A DNA stretch of 64,000 nt, taken from positions 13,938-77,937 of the forward strand of contig JBBDXW010000066.1 in assembly GCA_040902105.1 (NCBI GenBank). The letters are read 5' to 3'. Source of the stretch: IDS-8 sp040902105. Its GTDB lineage: Bacteria; Pseudomonadota; Gammaproteobacteria; Steroidobacterales; Woeseiaceae. Made by a program: the position numbers and the translations under genes. The first letter of the stretch is position 1; every line of letters begins with the position of its first letter. Of the stretch, positions 7,941 to 16,485 are shown one piece after another. The notes under the pieces were generated by a model. The model worked only from the letters and a program-made list of their open reading frames with translations, was not told where the DNA came from and searched no databases.

Positions 7941-9968
7941 TTAAAGTGCCGACCAGCCTGAATGCGGACGGAAACGGTCGCCGTACTGTTTCTGCAGCCC
8001 TCGCAGCGTTTGCCGGATTTCGTCCGTTCCCCGGTCCCTTGCGTACTTCAGCGGACCGCCTCTGAAGGGCGCAAATCCGGTGCCGAAAATCACTCCGGCA
8101 TCGAGCAGATCGGCGTCGGCGACCACGCCTTCGTGCAGGCAGGCCACCGCCTCGTTGATCAGCGGCAGCATCAGCCGGTCGCGAATATCGTCCGGTGCCG
8201 CGGTACCCGCTTCCGCCGGGTCGTGCGATTTCACGGCTTTACCGTCCTCCCAGACGTAAAAGCCCTTTCCGGATTTTCGGCCGAACTGCTTTTTCTCTAC
8301 CATCCGTGCGAGCTGTGGCGGAACAGGCTTGTCGAACGCACTGCCCAGAACGGTCGAGACATGCAACGCGACGTCGAGGCCGACGCTGTCGAGGAGTTCG
8401 ATCGGACCCATCGGCATGCCGAACTCTTCCGCTGCCCGATCGATTTCCGGGAGCGCGACGCCCGCTTCGGCGAGGTACAGCGCTTCGGCCATGTAGGGGC
8501 CAAGAACGCGATTGACGACGAAACCCGGCGAACTTCGGCATTCGAGCGGAAACTTTCCGATGGCTTTGACAAACGCGAATGCCACGTCCAGAACCTCCTG
8601 CGGAGTATCGTCGCAGCGAACGATCTCGACCAGCGGCAGCCTGGCGACCGGATTAAAGAAATGCAGACCGATGAACCGTTCAGGCCGATCCAGCGCCGTG
8701 CGCAATCCTTCCAGCCGGATGCTGGATGTATTGGTTGCGAGCAGGGCGTCGGGCTTCATCGAGGACTGCAACCCCGTGTAGAGCTCTTTCTTCGCTTCGG
8801 CGTTTTCGAAGATGGCTTCGATGATGAGGTCGGCTCTGGCGATGCCGGTGCCGGCCGCGTCCGGTTGCAGCCGTGCCGATGTTCTCTTTCGCTCCTTGTC
8901 ATCGCGAACCTTTTTGCCGAACAACCTGGCAGCCCTTTCGATGGCGGGGCGGATATATTCCGGCCCGCGGTCCTGCAGGGTCACCTCGAGTCCTCGCAGC
9001 GCGCACCACGCCGCGATGTCGCCGCCCATTACGCCGGCTCCAACGACATGCACGCGTTCGATCCGGCTTGACGGCTTGCCGCCCTGGGACTTCAGGCGAT
9101 TCTGCAAAAAAAACACACGCACGAGATTGCGCGAAGTGGCCGTGCACATCAGTTCCGCGATCGATCGCGCTTCAGGCTCATATCCGTCTTGCTCCGACGC
9201 TCCGTAACGAACCCACAAATCAATGATCGCGTATGGCGCCGGGTAGTGGTCCGGGCGCGCTTTCTCTGCGACTTCACTTCTCAACTTGCGCGCGACCAGC
9301 GGCCGAAGTGGAGCAAGATTCAACAAACGGTCCAGCAAGGGGGCTCGCGCGGGCTTCCTTGCCGAAGCAATCATCTCCCGCGCGGCCTGCTTCCAGTTAT
9401 CCGGCGTCACGATCCGGTCGATGAGGTTCTGCCGCCTGGCTTTGGCCGGTGTAATCGGTTGCCCCGCCAGCATCAGTTGCATTGCGGCGCGCACGCCGCC
9501 GATACGCACCGCGCGGACAGTGCCGCCAAAGCCCGGATGGATACCAAGCTGTACTTCGGGAAGCCCGAGAATGGCCTTGTCGGTCTGTAGCACCAGCCGA
9601 TAATCGCAGGCCAGCGCCAGCTCAAGGCCGCCGCCGAGTGCAAATCCGTTGATGGCAGCCACCGTCGGACAACGCAGCGCTTCGAGTTCGCCCAATACCT
9701 GCTGGCCCGATCGAATCAGGTTGTAGGCATCTTCCGTGCTTCCAATTTCCGTGAACTCATTGATATCGGCGCCCATGATAAAGCCATTGGCCTTGCCGGA
9801 ATGAATGACGATGCCGCGCGGCGGGTCGCTCTTGTACGGTTTAATAATCGCGGCGAGCTGCGCAAGCACCGGTCCCGACAACACGTTGGCGCTACCGTCG
9901 GCCTTGTCGATACAAAGCCAGACAACGCCGTTGTTATCCGACTCGACTCGCCAGTGCGTTATTTCCAT
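7941..9968 (-). CDS. Bifunctional enoyl-CoA hydratase / 3-hydroxyacyl-CoA dehydrogenase (FadJ-like)
   Basis: Catalyses hydration and NAD-dependent oxidation steps of fatty-acid beta-oxidation. The 675-residue protein has an N-terminal crotonase domain (about 1-190) with the oxyanion-hole segments GFIMGADINEF and NGFALGGGLELALACDYR, a linker, and a dehydrogenase domain from about residue 305 with the NAD motif VVGAGVMGGDIA, the catalytic segment HFFNPVARLPLVEIV, and the C-terminal half with SSPGFVVNRVL. Its length is close to FadJ and shorter than FadB (about 715). No thiolase gene is adjacent, so the beta subunit is encoded elsewhere. FadB versus FadJ cannot be separated by context, so no symbol is given. 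Confidence 0.9.
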   Translation of the reverse strand: MEITHWRVESDNNGVVWLCIDKADGSANVLSGPVLAQLAAIIKPYKSDPPRGIVIHSGKANGFIMGADINEFTEIGSTEDAYNLIRSGQQVLGELEALRCPTVAAINGFALGGGLELALACDYRLVLQTDKAILGLPEVQLGIHPGFGGTVRAVRIGGVRAAMQLMLAGQPITPAKARRQNLIDRIVTPDNWKQAAREMIASARKPARAPLLDRLLNLAPLRPLVARKLRSEVAEKARPDHYPAPYAIIDLWVRYGASEQDGYEPEARSIAELMCTATSRNLVRVFFLQNRLKSQGGKPSSRIERVHVVGAGVMGGDIAAWCALRGLEVTLQDRGPEYIRPAIERAARLFGKKVRDDKERKRTSARLQPDAAGTGIARADLIIEAIFENAEAKKELYTGLQSSMKPDALLATNTSSIRLEGLRTALDRPERFIGLHFFNPVARLPLVEIVRCDDTPQEVLDVAFAFVKAIGKFPLECRSSPGFVVNRVLGPYMAEALYLAEAGVALPEIDRAAEEFGMPMGPIELLDSVGLDVALHVSTVLGSAFDKPVPPQLARMVEKKQFGRKSGKGFYVWEDGKAVKSHDPAEAGTAAPDDIRDRLMLPLINEAVACLHEGVVADADLLDAGVIFGTGFAPFRGGPLKYARDRGTDEIRQTLRGLQKQYGDRFRPHSGWSAL

Positions 9969-9971
9969 CGT

Positions 9972-10706
9972 TCAGGCAACCTCGAAGTCGCAGATGAGCG
10001 GCAAGTGATCGGACATTCGAACTCTCGGCACGTCGAAACCGGTCACGGTAATACCCTCCTGGTACAGAATGAAGTCGAGTTCTTTCCGCGGCGAGCGGCT
10101 GGGGTAGGAGGGGAGGTGACTCGTGTTCGCGCTCTTCAGGCCCGCCGCTCGCATAAACAGGTAGATTTCGTTCTCGCCCCAGAATGTATTGAAGTCGCCG
10201 GCAACGATCACCGGCTTTTTCGTCACGGAGATGAGGTCATAAAGTTTGCGAAGCTGCAGGTGCCGATGTCGATACTTTAACGACAAATGCACAAGAAATA
10301 CGGCAAACCGTTCCAGTTCCAGTTCGATGATGAGCCGTTTAATACCGGTGTCGAAGTAGTGAAAGGTCTCTCCATGCACGTTCGGGGAGGCAAGAAACGC
10401 ATTGCCCTGTTTTCGAATAATGGGCAAGAGCTGGTTGATCGATTTCTCTCCATATTTGATTTCGTAGGAAGTGTTGAGGCCCAGGTCGGCTGCGATTTTT
10501 TCCGCCTGGTTCACCCTCCGGCTGCGTATCGACCCGGTGTCGACTTCGATCAGGCCGACAATGTCGGGCTTCGCTGCGCGAATGAAGGTCGTGATCTCCG
10601 GCAGGACGCTTTGATTGCCGAGGATATAGCCGGCGCCGGGCAGCGGCATATGCATCGATACCCCGGCGCCGACAGCGTAACGGATGTTATAAAGAAGGAG
10701 GCGCAT
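9972..10706 (-). CDS. Endonuclease/exonuclease/phosphatase (EEP) family protein
   Basis: A Mg-dependent phosphoesterase of the EEP fold; substrate unknown. Starting at ATG 10706 (MRLLLYNIRYAVG) the protein has 244 residues. The fold motifs are visible: LYNIRYA near the N-terminus, PDIVGLIEVDTG with the metal-binding Glu, VIVAGDFNTFWGENE, and the C-terminal RMSDHLPLICDFEVA with the Asp-His pair. The frame remains open to 10811 but the extra 35 residues look unrelated. No signal peptide is seen. It lies 3 bp after the fadJ-like gene start, on the same strand, so the two are probably cotranscribed, and is divergent from the TIR-like gene at 10834. Confidence 0.86.
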   Translation of the reverse strand: MRLLLYNIRYAVGAGVSMHMPLPGAGYILGNQSVLPEITTFIRAAKPDIVGLIEVDTGSIRSRRVNQAEKIAADLGLNTSYEIKYGEKSINQLLPIIRKQGNAFLASPNVHGETFHYFDTGIKRLIIELELERFAVFLVHLSLKYRHRHLQLRKLYDLISVTKKPVIVAGDFNTFWGENEIYLFMRAAGLKSANTSHLPSYPSRSPRKELDFILYQEGITVTGFDVPRVRMSDHLPLICDFEVA

Positions 10707-10833
10707 GCTGCGCCGATCATACACGGCCCCTGGGGGAATATGCTCGCAGTCAGCGACGCGCACTGCCGCGGCTGGCCAGCTCACGCCCAGATTCGTTAAA
10801 CTACCGTCCATAACCAGAGCTGGGGACAGAACG

Positions 10834-11283
10834 GTGTATGAAAATAATCCGATCCGGGTATATGTGACCCACGGCTTCGCCGAGGATGAGGACTATCTCA
10901 GATTTTTCGAGTTCCTCGAAGGCGTGGACCGTTTTTTCTACATCAATTGCAGCAAACCGCAGAATGTTCCGGCGAGCGGCGGCATGGAGGCTATCAAGGA
11001 AGAGCTGATTTCGCAGATCAAGGAAGCCGAAGCCGTCGTCGTGCTGGCAAGCCACTACATGCAAAGAGGCGACCTGGTCCGCTTTCAGATGGATGTTGCC
11101 GACGCCAACGATATACCGACGATCGCGGTCCGGCCCTTCGGCGGCGTGAGCGAGACTCCAAAGGAACTGATCGAGCGGGTCAACGAGCATATCGAATGGA
11201 ACTCGCGTGAAATGGCCGACGCGCTGCGTCGCCAGGCGCGTCTCGAGGATACGGCACGCTGGGATGTGATCGATTTTCCCTGA
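10834..11283 (+). CDS. TIR-like domain protein
   Basis: A 149-residue stand-alone domain that resembles the TIR-like (MTH538/DUF1863) flavodoxin fold. It opens with the strand IRVYVTHGF, has the middle block GGMEAIKEELISQIKEAEAVVVLAS, then RFQMDVADANDIPTIAVRPFGG, which fits the helix-strand unit following the conserved position of TIR-type proteins. The residue usually occupied by catalytic Glu of NADase TIRs is not clearly a Glu, so enzymatic activity is uncertain. The start is taken as GTG 10834; an ATG at 10838 is out of frame. No partner gene such as a sirtuin-like or SLOG-domain sensor is adjacent, so a defence role is inference only. It is divergent from the EEP gene. Confidence 0.6.
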   Translation: MYENNPIRVYVTHGFAEDEDYLRFFEFLEGVDRFFYINCSKPQNVPASGGMEAIKEELISQIKEAEAVVVLASHYMQRGDLVRFQMDVADANDIPTIAVRPFGGVSETPKELIERVNEHIEWNSREMADALRRQARLEDTARWDVIDFP

Positions 11284-11378
11284 CATGACGGACAACGGCT
11301 TTGATACCAGGTCGTTGATGGCCTATTTAACTTGAGTTCATTAAGGAAGGTGCCGGCGACTGAAGCCGCACTCCGACA

Positions 11379-12341
11379 TTGCACACGACGCAGAAGAAAC
11401 CGCTCGTCATCGCCCATCGCGGTGCGTCGGGCTACTTGCCGGAGCACACCCTGGAGGCAAAGGCGCTCGCCCTCGGCATGGGCGCCGACTTCCTGGAACA
11501 GGACGTGGTGGTGGCTCGTGACGACGCCCTGGTTGTCCTGCACGACATCCATCTCGACCGGGTGACGGATGTCGCCGCACGCTTTCCAACGCGTCATCGC
11601 GGCGACGGACGATATTATGTGCGGGATTTCGACCTGTCCGAACTGAGAACGCTGAATGTACACGAGCGCCGCAACGCGGACGGTTCGGCCGTCTTTTCCA
11701 GGCGCTTTCCGACAAGTTTGGCACGTTTTCGCATCGCGACTTTCGAAGAGGAACTCGAAATGATTCGCGGTCTCTGTCAATCGACCGGTCGCCGTGTCGG
11801 CATCTATCCGGAAATCAAGGCGCCTGCCTGGCACCGGGAGGAGGGTGTCGATCTCTCGACGCTCGTGCTTCGGGCTCTCGACGCGCAGGGTTTCCGGCGT
11901 CGGACGGATCCCGTATACCTGCAATGCTTCGATGCGCGAGAACTGCGCCGCGTGCGGCAGGACCTCGGTTCCGACCTCAAACTCGTGCAGCTGATCGGCG
12001 ACAACGACCACGGTGAGTCGGATACGGATTACGCGCGACTGAGGACGGCGCAGGGGTTGCGCGAGGCTGCGCGATACGTCGACGGCATCGGACCCTGGCT
12101 TGGGCAGCTTTACACTCTCGCCGACATCGACGGCCATCCGGTTTCGACCGGCCTGGTCAGTGCTGCGCACGCCGCGGGCCTGGTCGTACATCCCTATACC
12201 TTTCGGGTTGACGCCCTGGCCACGGGATTCGGCTCTTTCGACGAAATGATTGACTGGTTTGCCGGGGTTCTGAACGTCGACGGTTTTTTCACCGACTTCC
12301 CGGATCTGGCGCGAGATGCCCTGCGGCGTGGGCAAACCTGA
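11379..12341 (+). CDS. Glycerophosphodiester phosphodiesterase (GlpQ-like)
   Basis: Hydrolyses glycerophosphodiesters to glycerol-3-phosphate and an alcohol. The 320-residue protein shows the GDPD pattern from its first residues: IAHRGASGYLPEHTLEA with the catalytic His, FLEQDVVVARDDALVVLHD with metal ligands, then YPEIKAP and VHPYTFRVD near the end. Length and motif spacing match the larger periplasmic GlpQ group, yet no signal peptide is encoded: an in-frame stop (11361-11363) lies only 15 bp before the TTG start. Either this is a cytoplasmic form or an N-terminal export signal was lost. The TTG start is the only plausible one in frame. Confidence 0.88.
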   Translation: MHTTQKKPLVIAHRGASGYLPEHTLEAKALALGMGADFLEQDVVVARDDALVVLHDIHLDRVTDVAARFPTRHRGDGRYYVRDFDLSELRTLNVHERRNADGSAVFSRRFPTSLARFRIATFEEELEMIRGLCQSTGRRVGIYPEIKAPAWHREEGVDLSTLVLRALDAQGFRRRTDPVYLQCFDARELRRVRQDLGSDLKLVQLIGDNDHGESDTDYARLRTAQGLREAARYVDGIGPWLGQLYTLADIDGHPVSTGLVSAAHAAGLVVHPYTFRVDALATGFGSFDEMIDWFAGVLNVDGFFTDFPDLARDALRRGQT

Positions 12342-12547
12342 CCTGCGCGAATATGAGAACTAACTTCAAGAACATTCTTTAGATTACTGTTTAATAATAA
12401 AAAACTATGAAACGAGAATCTGTCCCAAGCGGCCGATCCACGACGCTGACCATCGCCGCGCGGCCGCCGGAGTGAGAACCGCGTCCTTCTATCGGGGTTA
12501 AAAGCGCATAATCTAGAACGTTGCCAAAGCACTAGCGGATTTCGGCA

Positions 12548-13063
12548 ATGTTCCCTGAGATTCCCGAGCCACTGATCGTCGCGACAGTCATCGCATTCCT
12601 GTCGGGCTGGATCGTGGCCAAGATCGGGAGCTTTATCAGCTCGCGACTCAGGGCCAGGAAAGAGGATCCGCGCGACGCGCGAATTCGTTCGCTGGAGGCA
12701 GATGTCCGGGTTGCTCAGTCCGCGGGCGAAAAGGTCAAGGCACGGCTCGATGAAGCGACCGGCGAACTGACCGAGGCACGCAAGACGATCAAAGAGAGAG
12801 ACACTGCGCTTGGCCGGCAGACGAGCACGGTCGAGCAGCTTCGGGACGACCTCAGGGGTTCCGTCAAGAAGACTCGTGAACTTCGCGAAGAACTGACGGA
12901 GCGAGCAACAGAAAATGCCCGCTCCGAGGGCAGGTTGCGCGAGGTACAGACCGAGCTTTCAGTCGTGCAGGCTTCAACCGACCTCCTTGCCACAGGCGTG
13001 CTCGATTATCTGGGTACGGACGGTGACGAGGACGACGTGCAGATATTCAAAGCCGGCGGATGA
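12548..13063 (+). CDS. Membrane-anchored coiled-coil protein, unknown function
   Basis: A 171-residue protein with a single N-terminal membrane helix (about residues 8-30, LIVATVIAFLSGWIVAKIGSF) followed by a long charged heptad-rich coil from about residue 45 to 140 containing repeated Glu/Lys/Arg/Ala patterns, then an acidic tail. This single-anchor plus coiled-coil plan recalls YhcB/ZapG-type cell-envelope proteins, but I see no specific family motif. The coil probably lies in the cytoplasm or periplasm as a scaffold. It stands alone: the flanking genes are 206 bp upstream and 81 bp downstream. Confidence 0.7.
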   Translation: MFPEIPEPLIVATVIAFLSGWIVAKIGSFISSRLRARKEDPRDARIRSLEADVRVAQSAGEKVKARLDEATGELTEARKTIKERDTALGRQTSTVEQLRDDLRGSVKKTRELREELTERATENARSEGRLREVQTELSVVQASTDLLATGVLDYLGTDGDEDDVQIFKAGG

Positions 13064-13144
13064 GCCGCTTGTCCTGAGGCGCTGCGCCCGGCAAGCTTGA
13101 CCTGCTGCACGCTTTGCTGGCGTGCTCATCTGCGGAATCAGGCC

Positions 13145-13966
13145 GTGATTTTTCAAGTTGTCCATTCCCTCGCATTCCGTTACTGGCTCGTGCTGGGGGC
13201 GTCATCGATTGCGGGCTGTTCCGCACCGCAACAGCCGGTCGAAATCCCGTTCGAAGTGCGTTTCGGCGATCGGCAGATCTCCTGCGATAGCGAAATTGCG
13301 GACATCGCGTTAACCGATCTCCGGTTCTACATCCACGATGTGCGGCTGCTGACTGCGAAGGGTGACGAGTCTCCAGTGACGCTGCAGGCTGATCCGCTAT
13401 GGCAGAGTGACGAGGTAGCGTTGCTCGATTTCGAGAGCGGCGATGGGAACTGTCTGAACGGCACGCAACAGATCAATACACTGGTGCGTGGGCATGCCGC
13501 TGCAGGGAATTACACCGGCCTCAGCTTTCGGGTGGGCGTGCCGGAACGTCTTAACCACGCGGATCCCCTTCTGGCCGACCCGCCGTTGGGATACTCGTTT
13601 ATGCACTGGCATTGGAGAACCGGATACAAGTTTCTGCGTGCCGGTGTCGCCAGCGTGCATGACGGCTTCTGGCTGCACCTCGGCAGTTCCCGCTGCGAAG
13701 GAACGGCCACCGACGGCAGCGGTTGCCGCACGGGCAACCGGCCGGAGATCCGTCTGCCTTCCTACCGGCCGGGAGAAGATGTCGTCGTCATCGACCTTCT
13801 CGAACTGGTTGTGGCCATCGACCTGCAAGACGGCGTGCCCTCCGACTGTTCCTCCGGACCGGCGGAAAAGGAATGTGAAAAACCCTTTGACGCACTGGGC
13901 ATCGATTTCGAGACAGGTGAAATCAAGGGTGGCGCTCCGGCGTTTCGTGTCGGTACGCGCGAATGA
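13145..13966 (+). CDS. mbnP: MbnP-like copper-binding lipoprotein
   Basis: Probable periplasmic copper-binding protein of the MbnP family (four-Cys metallo-mystery pair protein). From GTG 13145 it starts with a lipoprotein signal ending in SSIAGC, so it should be lipid-anchored. The conserved features are the N-terminal FEVRFGDRQISCDS, the Cys pairs GDGNCLN, SSRCEGTATDGSGC and PSDCSSGPAEKEC, and the central HWHWRTGYKFL with the Trp-rich site. In characterised MbnP a Trp is oxidised to kynurenine by the partner MbnH and the protein binds copper. A TTG start at 13097 would add 16 residues. The gene overlaps mbnH by 4 bp, the normal arrangement for the pair. Confidence 0.85.
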   Translation: MIFQVVHSLAFRYWLVLGASSIAGCSAPQQPVEIPFEVRFGDRQISCDSEIADIALTDLRFYIHDVRLLTAKGDESPVTLQADPLWQSDEVALLDFESGDGNCLNGTQQINTLVRGHAAAGNYTGLSFRVGVPERLNHADPLLADPPLGYSFMHWHWRTGYKFLRAGVASVHDGFWLHLGSSRCEGTATDGSGCRTGNRPEIRLPSYRPGEDVVVIDLLELVVAIDLQDGVPSDCSSGPAEKECEKPFDALGIDFETGEIKGGAPAFRVGTRE

Positions 13967-15099
13967 GCAGCCGGAGGATCGTACTTGCAGCGGGCGCAGT
14001 TGCCGCCGTGGTCGCGATTGCGTTCGCCAGCCTGTTCATGGACAGGAAATACGACTGGGGCTTGCCGGACGGCATACCGTTGCCGTCCGTGCCGGCCGAC
14101 AACCCGATGAGTGATGCGAAAACAGCCCTGGGGAAACGGCTGTTCTACGACCGGCGAATGTCCGTGAACGGCGCCACCTCCTGCGCTACCTGCCACGTTC
14201 AGTCTCTTGCATTCACCGATGGCCTCGCGCGCTCGGTGGGCGCCACAGGCGAACTGCATCCGAGAGGTGCGATGACATTGGTTAACTCGGCCTATTCCGC
14301 CCGCCTGACCTGGGCAAATCACCTGCTCGATACCCTCGAAGTTCAGGCCTTGACGCCTATGTTCGGGGAACAACCGATCGAGATGGGAATGGCCGGTCGT
14401 GAATCGGAGATTATAGAACTGTTGCGCTCTGACGATTACTACAGGCAAGCGTTTCCGGCCGCGTTTCCGGCCGATCAGGATGCTTATTCGGTTCTCAACG
14501 TCGTACGCGCAACGGCAAGTTTCGTTCGAACGATTGTGTCATTCGATTCACCCTACGACGGATACCTTCGCGGGGATACCAATGCACTGACGGCCGGGCA
14601 GGTACGTGGTCTGGATTTGTTTTTTTCCGAGCGCCTCGAATGTTTTCATTGCCACGGCGGATTCAGTTTCACCGACAGCAGCACGCATGCTGACACGGTC
14701 GTGCTGAGCGTTGGCTTTCACAACAACGGGCTATACAACATCGATGCTGCCGGCCTTTACCCGTCCGACAACACGGGCCTCTACGATCTGACCGGCGAGC
14801 GCCGGGACATGGGCCGCTTCAAGGCGCCGACGCTGCGCAACATCGCGGTTACCGCACCTTACATGCACGATGGCAGCATCGAGTCATTGTCCGGAGTCAT
14901 TGATCACTATGAACGGGGAGGGCGCCTTATCCAGGACGGGCCTTACGCCGGCGATGGCAGCCGCAATCCCTACCGGTCGGAGTTTGTCAGGGGCTTCGAA
15001 CTGACAGCGCAGGAGAGGGCGGACCTGATTGCATTTCTGGAATCGTTGACCGATGAATCTGTATTGAAGAATCCGGATTTTGCAGATCCGTTTCATTGA
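13963..15099 (+). CDS. mbnH: MbnH-like diheme enzyme (CcP/MauG superfamily)
   Basis: Periplasmic diheme c-type protein of the bacterial cytochrome c peroxidase/MauG superfamily. The 378 residues begin with an N-terminal membrane/signal segment (about 6-25), followed by two heme c motifs, CATCH at residues 74-78 and CFHCH at 227-231, and the segment MGRFKAPTLRNIAVTAPYMHDGS typical of the family, quoted here only in part for identification as GRFKAPTLRNIA and APYMHDG. In MbnH the hemes form a bis-Fe(IV) state that oxidises a Trp of MbnP. The ATG overlaps the mbnP stop, so the two proteins are probably made together. The ccm operon at 34.5-41.5 kb would mature its hemes. Confidence 0.87.
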   Translation: MSSRRIVLAAGAVAAVVAIAFASLFMDRKYDWGLPDGIPLPSVPADNPMSDAKTALGKRLFYDRRMSVNGATSCATCHVQSLAFTDGLARSVGATGELHPRGAMTLVNSAYSARLTWANHLLDTLEVQALTPMFGEQPIEMGMAGRESEIIELLRSDDYYRQAFPAAFPADQDAYSVLNVVRATASFVRTIVSFDSPYDGYLRGDTNALTAGQVRGLDLFFSERLECFHCHGGFSFTDSSTHADTVVLSVGFHNNGLYNIDAAGLYPSDNTGLYDLTGERRDMGRFKAPTLRNIAVTAPYMHDGSIESLSGVIDHYERGGRLIQDGPYAGDGSRNPYRSEFVRGFELTAQERADLIAFLESLTDESVLKNPDFADPFH

Positions 15100-15128
15100 C
15101 GGGGGATTTGTTGGGCCGGGCACCGCGC

Positions 15129-15827
15129 CTATCGGCCCGATGCGCCCGCATCGAATGACAGGCTGAACTGCGTTTCCCGCCACGAAAAGTAGCTGACAAT
15201 GAAATAGAATTGCATCTGTATCGCGAAAATCCATTCGATGCGGTTCTCGGCCGGCCGGCTGTTATCCAGCATGGCTTTGAGAACAAGATTCAGGGCCCCC
15301 AGCGCGAAGGGGACCCATGCCAGCACCAGCTGCAGCCTGGTCAAGGTGATAAGCCGCCGGTTCTGCAGTAACCGGGCAACCGGCAGAACTTTCGTAGCGA
15401 GAATAATCTGCGCGATGACATTCAGCGCAAAGTACATGTATACGCCGTAGCGCCGCATGAACTCGTAAAAAGGTTCCTCGCTGCCGAGAAACGTCACGTA
15501 GAGAATCAGGAACAATGAGCCCGTGACGCCAAAGGCCCCGATGGCGAATGTATTTCGGGGCATGCTTCCGGCCGCAACCGTCAGTGCTCTCAGCCACGCG
15601 ACATTGAACAACCAGTAGCACGACAGGATTATCGACTGCGGCAGCATCGTCGCCTTGAACAGATAACTTGCGGGGGGATATCTGCCGGTCGAGCTTACCG
15701 ATGTGCAACCTTCGAGAAACGGATTGCAGGAGGGCACGTCCGCGGTATTGATCGCGATCGAGTAACTGGTAAATACCGCAATGAGCGGAATCAGGCCGGT
15801 CAACAGCGGCAAGATGCGGAGGATCAT
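15129..15827 (-). CDS. Multi-pass membrane protein, Frag1/DRAM/Sfk1-like
   Basis: A 232-residue integral membrane protein with about six hydrophobic segments: residues 4-24, 58-78, 92-112, 122-142, 160-182 and 196-216 roughly. The loop after helix 1 contains SVSSTGRYPPASYLFKATML, which resembles the SxT/S-GxxPP-F pattern seen in Frag1/DRAM/Sfk1 proteins of eukaryotes and bacteria. Function in bacteria is unknown. Two cysteines in the first extracytoplasmic loop (CNPFLEGC) could form a disulfide. It is convergent with mbnH, with a 29-bp gap, and I see no clear operon partner. Confidence 0.6.
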   Translation of the reverse strand: MILRILPLLTGLIPLIAVFTSYSIAINTADVPSCNPFLEGCTSVSSTGRYPPASYLFKATMLPQSIILSCYWLFNVAWLRALTVAAGSMPRNTFAIGAFGVTGSLFLILYVTFLGSEEPFYEFMRRYGVYMYFALNVIAQIILATKVLPVARLLQNRRLITLTRLQLVLAWVPFALGALNLVLKAMLDNSRPAENRIEWIFAIQMQFYFIVSYFSWRETQFSLSFDAGASGR

Positions 15828-15963
15828 GGGAGTTCAGGATACCGGAAACAGACCAGCTCCCGGTGTTTCGCCAGTGCGCGCCTGTACCGTGGCAATCGTC
15901 ATGCGCCGATCGCGCGTTCGAAACGGCGATTCGGCGTATGTCACCTGAGCGAAGGAACGAGAC

Positions 15964-16359
15964 TCATTCAGGCGGTCTCGGTGGATCGCTCGAATCGGAG
16001 TCCAGTTTTCCCTCCCATTCAGTCAGCATCGCTGCCTGCTCGGCCGTGAGTTCGATACCTCTGCTCGCAAGGCATCGGTACAACAGCGCCTCCTCGGGCC
16101 AGGTCGCAAGTCCGGCGCCGCCGGCCACTTCTTTGGCAGTTCTGGCATCCTCGATGGGATCCGGTATGGACTCGGCGGCGGGTCCGCTCAACGGGTCGTC
16201 CTGCGGCGGCAGGGCGTCCCTGTCCGTCAGGATAGCGACTTCGCGTCGACAATCTTCGACGGTGGCCGGCGGGGCGTTTGAAAACTGCGGTGTCCCGCAG
16301 GATGGCAACAGCGCACTGCATACGACGGTCAAGCATGCGATTGAGCGCCTCATTTCCAA
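15964..16359 (-). CDS. Small lipoprotein, unknown function
   Basis: A 131-residue predicted lipoprotein: the N-terminus has basic residues, a hydrophobic stretch and the lipobox LLPSC with the lipidated Cys near residue 21. The mature part is acidic and Pro-rich with a possible short helical domain near residues 88-120 (EEALLYRCLASRGIELTAEQ) that holds a conserved-looking Cys. No recognised family. The next gene on this strand (16486-17106) begins downstream in the opposite direction of reading order, separated by 126 bp, and could share a transcript. Confidence 0.6.
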   Translation of the reverse strand: MEMRRSIACLTVVCSALLPSCGTPQFSNAPPATVEDCRREVAILTDRDALPPQDDPLSGPAAESIPDPIEDARTAKEVAGGAGLATWPEEALLYRCLASRGIELTAEQAAMLTEWEGKLDSDSSDPPRPPE

Positions 16360-16485
16360 ACCCTCCTGTCACCGGTAGCAGTTCGGCACCGCAGCAATCG
16401 TTACAATACGGCTGCAAAATTTACGCACCCAGCGAACACGACGCGAGAGTACGGTTGCCGCCGCCAAAAGCATTGAGCGCCCGAA

